Assembly (NCBI GenBank): GCA_022575985.1 | Contig: JAKSXM010000231.1 | Coordinates: forward strand, 6,574,501-6,638,500 | Source: Anagrus nilaparvatae | Taxonomy: Eukaryota > Arthropoda > Insecta > Hymenoptera > Mymaridae | Reading direction: 5' to 3' | Length of the DNA: 64,000 nt | Shown here: piece by piece, positions 47,136 to 57,756 of the stretch | Numbering within the stretch: position 1 is the stretch's first letter | Layout: every line of letters starts with the position of its first letter | Notes under the pieces: generated by a model | Databases searched by the model: none | Seen by the model: only the letters and a program-made list of their open reading frames with translations | What the model was told of the DNA's origin: nothing | Position numbers and translations under genes: made by a program

Positions 47136-48055
47136 GCTCTAGTAAAAAATTACTATCTCAGATCATGCGCAGTGAGAAAATTACTAAGCTGAAGAAATCT
47201 TTGCGGGGCTTTCAAATAAATATTATTTATTTAATAAACTTATAAAAAATATTTAAATACTATTATAAATTTGATATTAGCTAACGACTAGATAATAATT
47301 AAAATTTATTACAAGACCAAAAATCAATTATTTAATAGTTTTCGAGGAATAAAAATTTATACTGTAGCTACCGTGGCAAATTGATTATTTCTTAATTTAT
47401 TTATAAACTAAGTAACTAGCTAACAAATAATTAGTCTAACAAAGACTAGCTAAAGACTAGCAAACGTTTAGCATAAAAAAAATTATTGGAGCAAATTATT
47501 GCACCGCTAAAGGAGAGAGGTACTAGCTAACGCCGTGTTTGGATTCCTGATCGGGAGAATAGTTGCGGGCGTCCATGATCTAATAAACAACGGAACACTC
47601 CGTTTAATAAACAACGGAGCAAATGCTCCGTTTAATAAGCTCTCTAAAAAATTTCGGAGTAGAGATTCGGAGTCGTATGTATTCAATTTATTGTGTGTTG
47701 TCAAATTTAATTTTTTTTTTTTATGATATTTATCAAATAAATCAAGTATTTATTATCTGTTTAATTAAAAATTCTGTTGTATATAATTTTATTTTTAGAT
47801 AAATAGAAAGTTATGATTGAAAACATAGTAGTTACAAAAAAGGGGATTAAAGTTTTAAACATTGTGATAAGTAAATGTAAAAAAAAAGTTTACATGTTAA
47901 AGTATTTGTTTAATGCCATATGGCAAAAATTGTCGACTTTCAATTATTTTATAATCCTGTAAATTTGTTACTGTGATTTTAATTGTTATAATAATCTAAT
48001 GTGTTCAAAATTATGCTTGTCAAACAATAATACAAATAAAACAAAAGTTCAAGCA
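47136..48055. other. AT-rich, nothing certain
   Basis: A GGAGCAAATGCTCC-centred inverted repeat lies at about 47590-47640. The upstream exons of the CARMIL copy should fall here but I could not identify them. Confidence 0.4.
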
Positions 48056-48059
48056 TCCT

Positions 48060-51000
48060 GAATGGACTTGTACCTGAAATAACAGTAGTCGAATCTAAAA
48101 GAATAAATCATATATCGTTAACAGTAAAAGACAAAATTTACAATTTTGTTACAATGGGTGTAGAAAGTTTAGATACTTCTGAACTAGATGCAATGATCGA
48201 AGAACTTCATACTGCCATTCGAAATATCTTTCCTACAGTACCTTTCAGTCAGCAGATTACAAAGCATAAGAGGTAGTGATTTGGCTAGAAGTACAGAAGC
48301 AACAAGACATACAGGTCCATGTGATGGATTTTCAACACAGTATGCTTGCAGGTGTGATTTGCACAACGTAATTTACAGAGTGGAAGTTGCATGGGAAAAA
48401 AATATTTTCTTAATTGATATATTAATTAATTAATGTTCTAGGGTAATTCCATGGATAAATAGCACAAAATGGAACGCGAGGTCTCAGAATTAAAAAATTT
48501 TATTTTTATTCGAAAAAACTACTTAAAACTAGATGATTCACCAAATCTGAAGGTTTTTTATAGATTTTTAAGAGAGTTATGCTGTTCTAAAGTTTTTTGG
48601 TAAAATTGCTCTCCTCAGCCACCATTTTTGAAAGTTCCGTAAAAAAGCTCCGGAAAACGTTAAAAAATAAAAAAAAAAAAAAGGTTTTCGATGTAAAATT
48701 TGATGAGGAATTCGAATTTTTAGTCAGATTTTCCCCATTATGTGCCCATTCGCGGGAAAATTCAAATTTCTGCCCTAAATTTGACAACTTTAAATGAAAA
48801 TAGCCGAAAGGCTTCCCACTGAAAAAAAAATTTTTCTTCTGAAATTTTTCGAAAAGTTCATATATATCATAGAAAAAATTTTCCTGAGGGTAATTTTTGA
48901 TATAAGAGAGTAATGCTGATTTTAGTGAATTTTTCAATTTTCTCATTTTCGACTTGTTAGTTATATTGCTAATTTCCCGCTTAGTCACGTGACCAAATGA
49001 AAATCTGACAAAAAAATTGAATTCTGCAGGAAATTTTACAAGGGTATAGTAATTTTGGTAGCCTTAGAATGATACATCTCAATTTGACAAAATAAATAAA
49101 ATTGATTTTAAAAATATAGAAAAAATGAAAATCGAAAAATGTGATTTTATTGATTTTTGTGTACTTTTTTAATCATTTATAGACATTTCGATGAAAAATA
49201 AACTCTAACTTAAAAAAAAAACTTACTTTTCATTATTAGATAAACTAATTTTTGTTTCCCCAAAAGAAGTACTTTTATTTTTAGATTTTTCATGATTTTT
49301 AGACTAAAAATGTGAAAAAATCAAGAAAATCCCATTTTAAAAATATTCATTTTTATTAAATTTTTTTAATTAATTTTAATTATTTTGTCAAATTGAGATG
49401 TATCATTCTAAGGCTACCAAAATTACTATACCCTTGTAAAATTTCCTGCAGAATTCAATTTTTTTGTCAGATTTTAATATGGTCACGTGACTAAGCGGGA
49501 AATTAGCAAAAAACTAACAAGTCGAAAATGAGAAAATTAAAAAATTCACTAAAATCAGCATTACTCTCTTATATCAAAAATTACCCTCAGGAAAATTTTT
49601 TCTATGATATATATGAACTTTTCGAAAAATTTCAGAAGAAAAAATTTTTTTTTCAGTGGGAAGCCTTTCGGCTATTTTCATTTAAAGTTGTCAAATTTGG
49701 GGCAGAAATTTGAATTTTCCCGCGAATGGGCACAGAATGGGGAAAATCTGACTAAAAATTCGAATTCCTCATCAAATTTTACATCGAAAACCTTTTTTTT
49801 TTTTATTTTTTAACGTTTTCTGGAGCTTTTTTACGGAACTTTCAAAAATGGTGGCTGAGGAGAGCAATTTTACCAAAAAACTTTAGAACAGCATAACTCT
49901 CTTTAAAATCTATAAAAAACCTTCAGATTTGGTGAATCATCTAATTTTAAGTAGTTTTTTCGAATAAAAATAAAATTTTTTAATTCTGAGACCTCGCGTT
50001 CCATTTTGTGCTATTTATCCATGGAATTACCCTCTAATTAATCGCAAAAAATTATATTTTTTAGGATGTAGATACTATTTATTTATCTCATAATACTAGA
50101 GAGTTGGATCTAAAAGATTTTGATAATCTTGATCGGAAAGATCATGGTACCAATAATTTCAGCCTTAGAATTTAAGACATTAAGGTTTAAAAAATTAAGA
50201 ATTTCAAATTTTAAAATCAGCCTTGAACCGCTAGACAGATTACTTCACATTTTAAAAAGAATACTATCTATTCAAGAAGTATACTTTGATAATATAGGAG
50301 CAAAATGGTAAATGGATTAGTACATTTTTATAATAAATTTCATTTAATTCAATTTTTAATAAGGATTTTGCTCACAAATTATTGTTAGCATTAACTGCTA
50401 ATATGAATGCTGTATTGCTTACAATAGATATTTCTAGTAAGGCTATCAAAGATAAAGGAGTAACAAGTTTATGTGGTGCGTTTGCAAAATTAATTCAAGG
50501 TAATCAAATTGGTGATCCAGGAGCAAGATTTTTAGCAAAAGCTTCACGAATAAATAATCATTTGAAAACTATCATTCATGATAGAATTAATTTAACTCTT
50601 CAAGGCTATAGCGATATAGCTCATGCTTTAGAAAGGCAATATAAATTTATCAAAAACTTAAGTGTTTATATATTTAAATATTCAAATAAGTTTTTGGAAA
50701 TAGAAATTACAGCGTTTGATATATGCCATGTCCAATTTATGATCTACAACCATGTATGAAAGCATCTGCTGATAAAACAGAGTAATTAACAGAGAAAATT
50801 CAAAATTTACTTCAAAGAAATGTTGCACCCTGTAAATACAGTCAATTAGATTACAGCAAGGATTCTTAAAGCCTATACACAAACTCAAGGGTCTGAGCAG
50901 AAGGTATAGGAGCACAAGCAAAAGTAGTATGTAGTGGGAGTTACAACGGAGGGGCTAAAAAGTAGAAATAAAAAATATGAACCCCACTTTATCTAATATA

Positions 51001-51190
51001 ATTGCTCGGGCTCGTTCCTACGAGTTTGTGTGTAGCCCATCATATGGTGGATTGATTAGTTGTTCAAACTCAAGATACAATAAAAGCTTTAGCAGCTGAA
51101 ACTTGTAGCGTTAATGATGACATTAATTATGCAAGTAATCTTATTCAAAATGCTGATAATTCAAAACAATTGCTCGCAAGATTACATTAA
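48060..51190 (+). pseudogene. CARMIL (capping protein/Arp2/3/myosin-I linker) pseudogene
   Basis: The order of pieces follows CARMIL, an actin regulator that uncaps barbed ends. The end of the N-terminal PH-like region is INHISLTVKDKIYNFVTMG, IEELHTAIRNIFPTVPFS, then after a frameshift GPCDGFSTQYACRCDLHN (to about 48395). After an intron holding F1 copy D comes DVDTIYLSHNTRELDLKDFD (from 50065), a frameshift, VPIISALEF and LDRLLHILKRILSIQEVYFD. Next come the first leucine-rich repeat (IDISSKAIKDKGVTSLCGAF), an abrupt in-frame jump to the last ones (IGDPGARFLAKASRIN, GYSDIAHALERQYK), then MPCPIYDLQPCMKASADKTE, a stop, and finally DINYASNLIQNADNSKQLLA to about 51188. The donor after VEVAW is GA instead of GT. 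Introns are kept, so it is a duplicated copy, not retroposed. Stops, frameshifts and the loss of most repeats make it non-functional. Confidence 0.85.
48441..50032. mobile_element. Foldback family F1, copy D (complete, 1592 bp)
   Basis: Same ends and arms as copies B and C, with a few substitutions and one base fewer. The TCTA duplication is present on both sides. It is inserted in an intron of the CARMIL pseudogene, between VEVAW and DVDTIYL. Confidence 0.95.
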
Positions 51191-51194
51191 GTTG

Positions 51195-52120
51195 CAAAGT
51201 TGAGAAGAGTTTTTTTTTTTTTTTTTTTTTTTAACGTTAGATTTTGGCTTTAAATTCTATTTGTGCGGCTCTGCCAAACTACAGAACCGAACTAAAAACT
51301 TTTTATTTATATTTTTTGAGTACGGCTCCATTAACTACGGAGCTGCACTAAAAACTTTACAAGTTAATTTAATTATTTTTGAAAATTGTTCTATCAGACT
51401 ACTAAACTTAAAATTTGTGGTATGAATACCAAGCTGTAATGCAAATTTAAATATATATATATTTATTTATTTATATGAATTTTTTTTTTTTTAACTTATC
51501 AAATTCCTAAAAGAAATTTTTTTTAATTTTTACCAAATCTCAGCATATATGCTAACACTTTCTTAACAAAGTATATATATTTTTTTTGAACTTATAAATT
51601 CCTACAATGATTTGCCTTCCTTGTTAGCTACTTTAACCAACTTTTATACTAAAACGAATGCTACCATAGATTTAGGCGCACATTCTTTTAATTAATATTT
51701 TATTTCTTTTAGGATGGTACTCCTCGTGCTAGTAGCTGATAACTCTATTTTTCATCAGATTTGGAAATTGGCAGATATTCCGGAAAGTGTGCGTCCTTCA
51801 TTGAACCTTCACTACTGAACCTGATTAATATATTGTAATAATCTGCCTTACGAATAAAGAGTATAACATTAACACCATTATTAATTTTGTAATTATTTTC
51901 TGACAAAAAAAATTTTTTTCTGAAAAATGCTAAACATCAAATATTAGTTTTCCTTAATCCTAAAAACAAATAATTCATGTCCTTTACCAGATTTAATAGC
52001 AATATACCAATAACCATAATGACCAAATGATTAGCAACTTCACAAGTAATTTTATTTCTAATATAAGTACTACCCATACAATTTAAAACAAAATAAATCA
52101 ACTCAATGGCTTTATTTAAA
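51195..52120. other. Gene-free spacer
   Basis: Contains a T run (51211-51232), two similar phrases with CAAACTACAGAACCGAACTA and CTCCATTAACTACGGAGCTG, and at about 51700-51870 a stretch with TACGAATAAAGAGT that might hold a polyadenylation signal. No gene is identified. Confidence 0.4.
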
Positions 52121-52124
52121 AACT

Positions 52125-52735
52125 AAAACGACCAGCCAGTTTCCAGACCTTTACTGAAAAATAACTCAAGAACTAAACCTTGTTTTTAAGATGACCAATC
52201 AGTTTCTTGGCCCTTACTGTACTACAATTCATAAGCTTTATTTTAAAATTAAAACGACCAGCCAGTTTCCTGACCTTTAAGAGAAACGACTCAAGAGCTA
52301 GGTCTTGATTTTAGGACGACCAGTCAGTTTCCTGACCTTTACTGTAAAACGCCTCAAACGCTTTATCTTAAAATTTAAAAAGACCAGCCAGTTTCCTGAC
52401 CTTTAAGAGAAACGACTCAAGAGCTAAGTCTTGATTTTAGGACGACCAGTCAGTTTCCTGACCTTTACTGTAAAACGACTCAAGAGCAAAGTCTTGATTT
52501 TAGGACGACCAGTCAGTTTCCTGACCTTTACTGTAAAACGACTCAAGAGCAAAGTCTTGATTTTAGGACGACCAGTCAGTTTCCTGACCTTTACTGTAAA
52601 ACGACTCAAAAGCTAAGTTTTGATTTTAGGACGACCAGTCAGTTTCCTGACCTTTACTGTAAAGCGACTCAAAAGCTAAGTTTTGATTTTAGGAGACCAG
52701 TCAGTTTCCTGACCTTTACTGTAAAACGAATTAAC
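52125..52735. repeat. 63-bp minisatellite downstream of gag
   Basis: About ten units; the central ones start at 52441, 52504, 52567 and 52630, an exact 63-base period. Each contains GACGACCAGTCAGTTTCCTG followed by ACCTTTACTGTAAAACGACT, with a small hairpin GTCAG-TTTC-CTGAC. The 61-codon frames on both strands are repeat artefacts. It lies just 3' of the gag stop on the gag strand, where pol would be expected. Confidence 0.92.
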
Positions 52736-52817
52736 TTTCAATAAATACTAATATATTTAATAACTACTCCCTTTAACACTGATTACTATTTACTAATTCT
52801 ATGCCTAAATTTTGTCT

Positions 52818-54710
52818 TCAAATATTTATTAAATTTTGAGTTTCAGATTTCAATTTCCGCTCTTTTCGTCTTTGCTCATCAAACATACGTTTCCTGCAAT
52901 CACGAATTAAATGACCCCTCTTTCGACAATAAAAACAAATTGGTCTCTCCTCCGAATCACTAATGACCTTTGTTTGAAGATTTTGATCTCCAATGTTACT
53001 AAACATAGATTTAACACTAGAAGTAGATTCCGATGGCTCAGCTTTTCCATAAATATTAACTTCTCGCTCAACTATTATTGCTTCACATATTGTTTCATCA
53101 AGGTTTGCACAAGGTATTAACCGCACCCTTATTTCTGGTTTCATCCCTCGCAGGAAATATTTCAACAAAACACGGTCTAACCCTATCTCAGTTTCCTTAA
53201 AATTTACATTTGTGTCATTTATTGCTGCTTTTAAAATATTCCGACCTAAAATTTTGACTCTATTCGAATATAAAACAGTATCTTCGCCTGCTTTCTGCCT
53301 AATTTGCGCTAGTTCGCCATATAGCTCATGAACTGTTTTCAAATTCCCAAACATGAACTCGAAAAAACTTGTAACCTCCTGCATGTTACCGAAAACCCTC
53401 TCTCCCATAGCCTCGGCTGCCGCCCCCGATATCCTAGTTGCTATTAATTTTGTAAGTTGAGACTCAAACTCTGGGGGAATGGATTTACGAGCTAAGTTAC
53501 ACCCTCGTAAAAAATTTGACAGCTCATTTCTGTTTCCATCAAACTTTGGGATATAATCTAGGGCGTCTTTAATTGACAACGCCCTAATTTTTGTCAATTC
53601 ATAATTTCTTTTAAAAATTGAACTCGGGTCGGGTTCTATACCTGTATTTCTATTATGCAAGGGGTTTAGAAAGTTTTGCTGTTGAGAATGTGGGAACGTG
53701 GAGGGCCTTGAATTTTGTTGACTTCCCCCCACTTGGACTTTTAAAAGCGGAGAAGGAATGCTCTCACAAGGAGGGGTGTGGTACATTGTTGAAGGCCACA
53801 TCTCATGACCTCGATGACGTGTTTGATTTTGAGTGCTTTGTCCATAATTAATACTTTCACTATCGTCTACATGATAATTTTGTGGCGTGATTTGGTTACT
53901 ACGTAAATTATTTTTAATAATTTCATCTTTTAAATTAAACGCTAGGGCCTTATTTACTCCCAATGTTATAGGTGTTTCAAAATCATTTACTCTATTTTCC
54001 TCTACGATTAATGTATCCGTTTTTCTGATAGTATCATGTAAACTGAGGGCCGCAATAACCTGTTCTGGACCTAAACCTTTTTCGTTTAATTCATTTAAAA
54101 CTAGACAAACTTCAGGATCTTGTATAGTTTTTTCCAATAACTCTTTATTTTCCACAGAATACTTTAACTTATTAAATAATTTTTTAAATTCGTTTGGAAC
54201 TGAGTTACTACCGAACGACTGCATTTTCTCGTAAATATATCTAATATAATCAAAAGTCGTGGTACACATTTTACTTGAATCTACTTTAATAAAATTTCTA
54301 AAGATTTCATTTACCCTGAAATCTGTGTATACTGTACTCGCACTAACTTCTTTAGACTTTGCTGTTATTATATCTGCTAGAACTGATGGCTTAATTTGAG
54401 CATCTTTAAATTTTTTAAACAATTCTACAAAAAATTTGTCTTTAAATAATAGATTCATTTTTAGTATTGGAATAAACTGTGCAAATTCCGTTATTAGTTC
54501 TTTAGCCTCGTCATCAATGTCGCCTTCTAAATTTTTCGTGTTTTCCTCATAATAACTTTGATACGCCCCTAATACTACTTTTACGTCCGCGTCACTTGAT
54601 ATTTCAAATATACCTTCCGCGTGCTCTTTTAAAATTTCGAATGTTTTTAACATTAATGGGTCTTTGACTAAAATTTGTTTTTCTAAATAAGAGATTTGAA
54701 TGTTAGACAT
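52818..54710 (-). CDS. LTR-retroelement Gag polyprotein (CCHC)
   Basis: An intact 630-residue frame from ATG at 54710. The N-terminal half is mostly helical and charged. A Gln/Asn/Pro-rich linker lies around residues 290-370. A capsid-like region follows (RALSIKDALDYIPKFDGNRN, LYGELAQIRQKAGEDTVLYS), and one zinc knuckle CFYCRKRGHLIRDC (CX2CX4HX4C) lies near residue 590 before a basic tail. This is Gag of an insect LTR retroelement, probably Ty3/gypsy-like; without pol the superfamily is uncertain. The 5' LTR and primer-binding region lie upstream (55.19-56.01 kb). No protease, RT or integrase follows, only the 63-bp minisatellite, and no 3' LTR is found. An open 1.9-kb frame in otherwise decayed DNA suggests recent arrival or selection. 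Confidence 0.85.
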   Translation of the reverse strand: MSNIQISYLEKQILVKDPLMLKTFEILKEHAEGIFEISSDADVKVVLGAYQSYYEENTKNLEGDIDDEAKELITEFAQFIPILKMNLLFKDKFFVELFKKFKDAQIKPSVLADIITAKSKEVSASTVYTDFRVNEIFRNFIKVDSSKMCTTTFDYIRYIYEKMQSFGSNSVPNEFKKLFNKLKYSVENKELLEKTIQDPEVCLVLNELNEKGLGPEQVIAALSLHDTIRKTDTLIVEENRVNDFETPITLGVNKALAFNLKDEIIKNNLRSNQITPQNYHVDDSESINYGQSTQNQTRHRGHEMWPSTMYHTPPCESIPSPLLKVQVGGSQQNSRPSTFPHSQQQNFLNPLHNRNTGIEPDPSSIFKRNYELTKIRALSIKDALDYIPKFDGNRNELSNFLRGCNLARKSIPPEFESQLTKLIATRISGAAAEAMGERVFGNMQEVTSFFEFMFGNLKTVHELYGELAQIRQKAGEDTVLYSNRVKILGRNILKAAINDTNVNFKETEIGLDRVLLKYFLRGMKPEIRVRLIPCANLDETICEAIIVEREVNIYGKAEPSESTSSVKSMFSNIGDQNLQTKVISDSEERPICFYCRKRGHLIRDCRKRMFDEQRRKERKLKSETQNLINI

Positions 54711-54994
54711 TTTGGATAAGAAAAATAAAACACAAAACTAAATTAAACGCAAAAACAAGATTTTTTAAATTTTAATCGCAGATCGCACAATACTCGATCT
54801 ACGCCCGTAAAAATATAATAATTTTTTAATATTAAAAGAACGTACTCTATAATATTTGAATCCCCACTTAAAATGAACACACTAAAGATACTTAACTTAT
54901 ATATCTTATATATTTATATATATATGTATATATTTTTTGACTGAATCTAAAAAAAAAAAAATTTTTGACAAATTTAACATATGCTTATATATTA

Positions 54995-55025
<31 letters not shown>

Positions 55026-55185
55026 GTAATTATTAAAGAATGCTTGAAGAAATAAAATAAATTAAATTATAAAACAATGAAATAACATTCAATTCAATAT
55101 GTAAAAATTTTCTTTTAACAAAATAACATAAAAAAAAAATTTTAATTATTCTTTCCACTAAATTTTCTTTTGATTGAACTTATTA

Positions 55186-55206
55186 TCGCGGACGAGACCC
55201 CAAACT
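55186..55206 (-). other. Putative primer-binding region
   Basis: On the minus strand the LTR ends ACGTAACA and is followed by AGTTTGGGGTCTCGTCCGC. A TGG-start segment just after the LTR is what a tRNA 3' CCA end would pair with; I do not assign the tRNA. Confidence 0.5.
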
Positions 55207-56013
55207 TGTTACGTCTAAGGTTGTTTAAATAATTTATGAGTATGTGAATTGAAATTAGACTAACTAGACTCTACTTATTTATTTGCAAAACTGAATTAAA
55301 ATTGACTGACGTAACACGAAATGCGAATTTAACGTAAACCTTTTAGCCTTGCGTCTTGTGACACTAACGGCGGGAAAGGTGGTAAGTTCAATTAAAGGAT
55401 AAAAGAGAATAAAGGTTAAACTTAATTTATTAATATATAATTAAAGTAAATTACAAATGGTTAAACAGTTATTAAATAGCGATTTGAATGTTAATATGTA
55501 TTACAAATGGTTTCTTACAATATACTTATACTGAGAGCGACTTTCCCAAATTCTCAAAAATGCTTCTGCAAAGGATCTGTGGTTGATGATTCTGGCACTT
55601 GACACTAAACTACTTGTACGATTGAAAGCCCAAAGTAAAGAGAGCCGTGTAGACTACATCTTGAATACCCAACGCTCCACGCGTATTCAAGCCGAAAGTA
55701 AGAAGACCGATCCTTCAAAATTTGCGCGTATATATAGTGACGAGCTATTTTGCCAAATTGACAATTTCTCCTACTAAACTCTGTATGGGGGTATAACGTT
55801 TTGCCTATCTTTTACGTGGGCCAACGCCCGAAAACTTGGTGGGAACTCGACCAATTCTTAGAATCGGCGAAAGCGGTAATTGCTAATTAACAGATTACAC
55901 AGTCTTTCGAAATCTGATGATTTCTTATTGAGTTCCTCAAATGATTCATACTTGAATATTTTTGTCTTTAAATATTGCGCCCTTTATTTGGGTCAATATG
56001 ACCTTACGTTACA
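55207..56013 (-). repeat. 5' LTR of the gag element (~807 bp)
   Basis: Read on the minus strand it starts TGTAACGTAAGG and ends CCTTAGACGTAACA, the TG..CA ends expected for an LTR with short inverted tips. It holds a TATA-like CACTATATATAC (55728-55739) and AATAAATTAAG downstream, suitable for start and polyadenylation. Only one copy is in the window, so the call rests on position and ends, not on a matching second LTR. Confidence 0.65.
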
Positions 56014-56215
56014 CTGGCTTGATTTTAATTTCTGTACCATCAATTGATTTTGGCCACAAAATTCTAATAGATTGTTTTTCCAGAATGATTTTTTGTATGC
56101 TTTCCACATCGTAGCTAGTCCATGATAAAAATCCGACTTCAGCTAAGCAATTACCACTTTTTTCATGGTTTTGAAATTCAATGAGAAGACAATTATTGTC
56201 ATTCGGAACTCTTGG
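56014..56215 (-). CDS. Unidentified internal exon cut by the LTR
   Basis: After the acceptor TTTTTTCCTTAG the minus strand reads PRVPNDNNCLLIEFQNHEKS, CLAEVGFLSWTSYDVESIQK and IRILWPKSIDGTEIKIKP without a stop for 67 codons, then runs straight into the LTR. Composition is protein-like. I do not recognise it. The LTR element interrupts the exon or its donor, so the gene is probably broken. A frame further upstream on the same strand (56311-56562) has a hydrophobic stretch but no clear splice link. Confidence 0.45.
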
Positions 56216-57756
56216 CTAAGGAAAAAAAAATAAAAGTAATAAAAAATAGGAAATTCTTTTAATGCAAAAATTAGGTTATAATGATATGAACACTAAAAAA
56301 ATTATGACCTTTAGCATAAAATACTTACTGTTATCTTCATGTTTATATAAATATATATTGCTACAACATTAAAAATATTAAAAATTTTAAAATTTAAAAG
56401 ACCGTGAATTTTAATTAATAATACAGTAATAATAAACACTAAAATAAAAAAGTTTAAGATAATAAAGCTTCCAAATGTCTCTTGAACCGTTAATTTTTTA
56501 AAATTATTTTCTTGTTTTTCCGAAAATTGAATGTGCATAAAAGCGGTTGCATCATACACCAATTAGAGAAGAGGTATATTTTTTCTAAATGCGCTCATTG
56601 GTTAAAATAGAAACGCCACTCTGGTTAAAATAGGAACTAAGGCAGCTATGTAAGGCAGACATATTGTTATTTCTTAAATTTCTTGTAAAAATAAATACAA
56701 TAAAATTTTTTTTGCCAATATTTCATTTATATATTTTTAGTAAATTTATCGTAAATCTGCACATCCTTACTTTTTTTTTTAAACTAAATTGCTGAAACAA
56801 AACAATTATTGTAGAAAATTATTTTTTATTATTTTCTTATTTATAAAAAATAAGAAAGTTAAATAAAATTATAACGATCAGAATGGAACAAATTTTTTTA
56901 TGAAATGTTATCTTTATTTCATTGACGTTTCGAAAGACTAGCTTTCCTTGTCAAAATCTGAAAAAATACATTTGAGTTATATAAAAAAATTTTTTTAAAA
57001 ACAATTATGTACACTTTTTTATAATATTCGAAAAACTTACAATTAAAAGATAAATTTTATTTAAATTTTAACTTTTTATTTTTGTTCTTAACATTAATGA
57101 GTCTGCTGTTAAACTAAATGTTATTTTTGATTTTAAGTTTAATAAGACTAGAAAAAGAGTTTTTATATAAAAAAAAGGGGGAAAAAAGGAAAAAACTTCT
57201 TATTACACATGTAAATTATGAACTACCACTTATAAATTATACTATTTTTTTAAGTGTTACGTTATATATATGTATACATTTACAAAATATCTGTTCTATG
57301 TTATATGACATTAACTTTGATTTTAATGTAATTTCTTTGAAATTGGCCGAATAATACAAAAATTTTTATTTAAAAATAAATATTTATGTATAGATATATA
57401 TATGAAGGACTAGTTTTTATGACTTCAATTTTTTAAAGGGGGAATTTTTTTAAAAATTAAAAATTAAAGAATTTTTTTTTAAACCGTTGACATTAAAAAA
57501 ACTTTTTTATTTTTTAATTTTTATTTTTTATTGACATGTTTGAACTAAATTTTATTGAACTGTTTGAACTAAATTTTATTGAAAATCTTTTTATTTAAAA
57601 AAAAAATTTTTTTGGAAATGTATATTTACATCCCTATTTTTTTGTTTTTTTCAATTTGAAAATGATTATTTTGGGTAAAAAAATTATATAGTGTTAATAG
57701 GGGTCGAAAGAAAAATATTTTTTTGTAAGAATTTTTAAGTTCTAATTGGTGATATG
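56216..57756. other. AT-rich flank with a Penelope-like motif
   Basis: On the minus strand, AAAGCTAGTCTTTCGAAACG at about 56930 lies 3' of the Penelope-like gene and resembles the CGAAACGT stem-loop at 40.48 kb. The rest shows no gene. Confidence 0.4.

Noticed and set aside
48184..48366. Minus-strand 60-codon frame with several cysteines
   Set aside because: It is the reverse complement of the CARMIL exon encoding GPCDGFSTQYACRCDLHN, which has strong family support on the plus strand.
26417..49813. Conserved 60-75-codon frames (MTKREIS..., MIYMNFSKN...) recurring in all F1 copies
   Set aside because: They occur in both arms of palindromic repeats because the arms are copies of each other; they are Phe/Lys-rich low-complexity translations with no domain. 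Repetition here reflects DNA copying, not protein selection.
52424..52616. 61-codon frames on both strands (SRFTVKVRKLTGRPKIKT repeats)
   Set aside because: Produced by the 63-bp minisatellite, whose period is a multiple of three.
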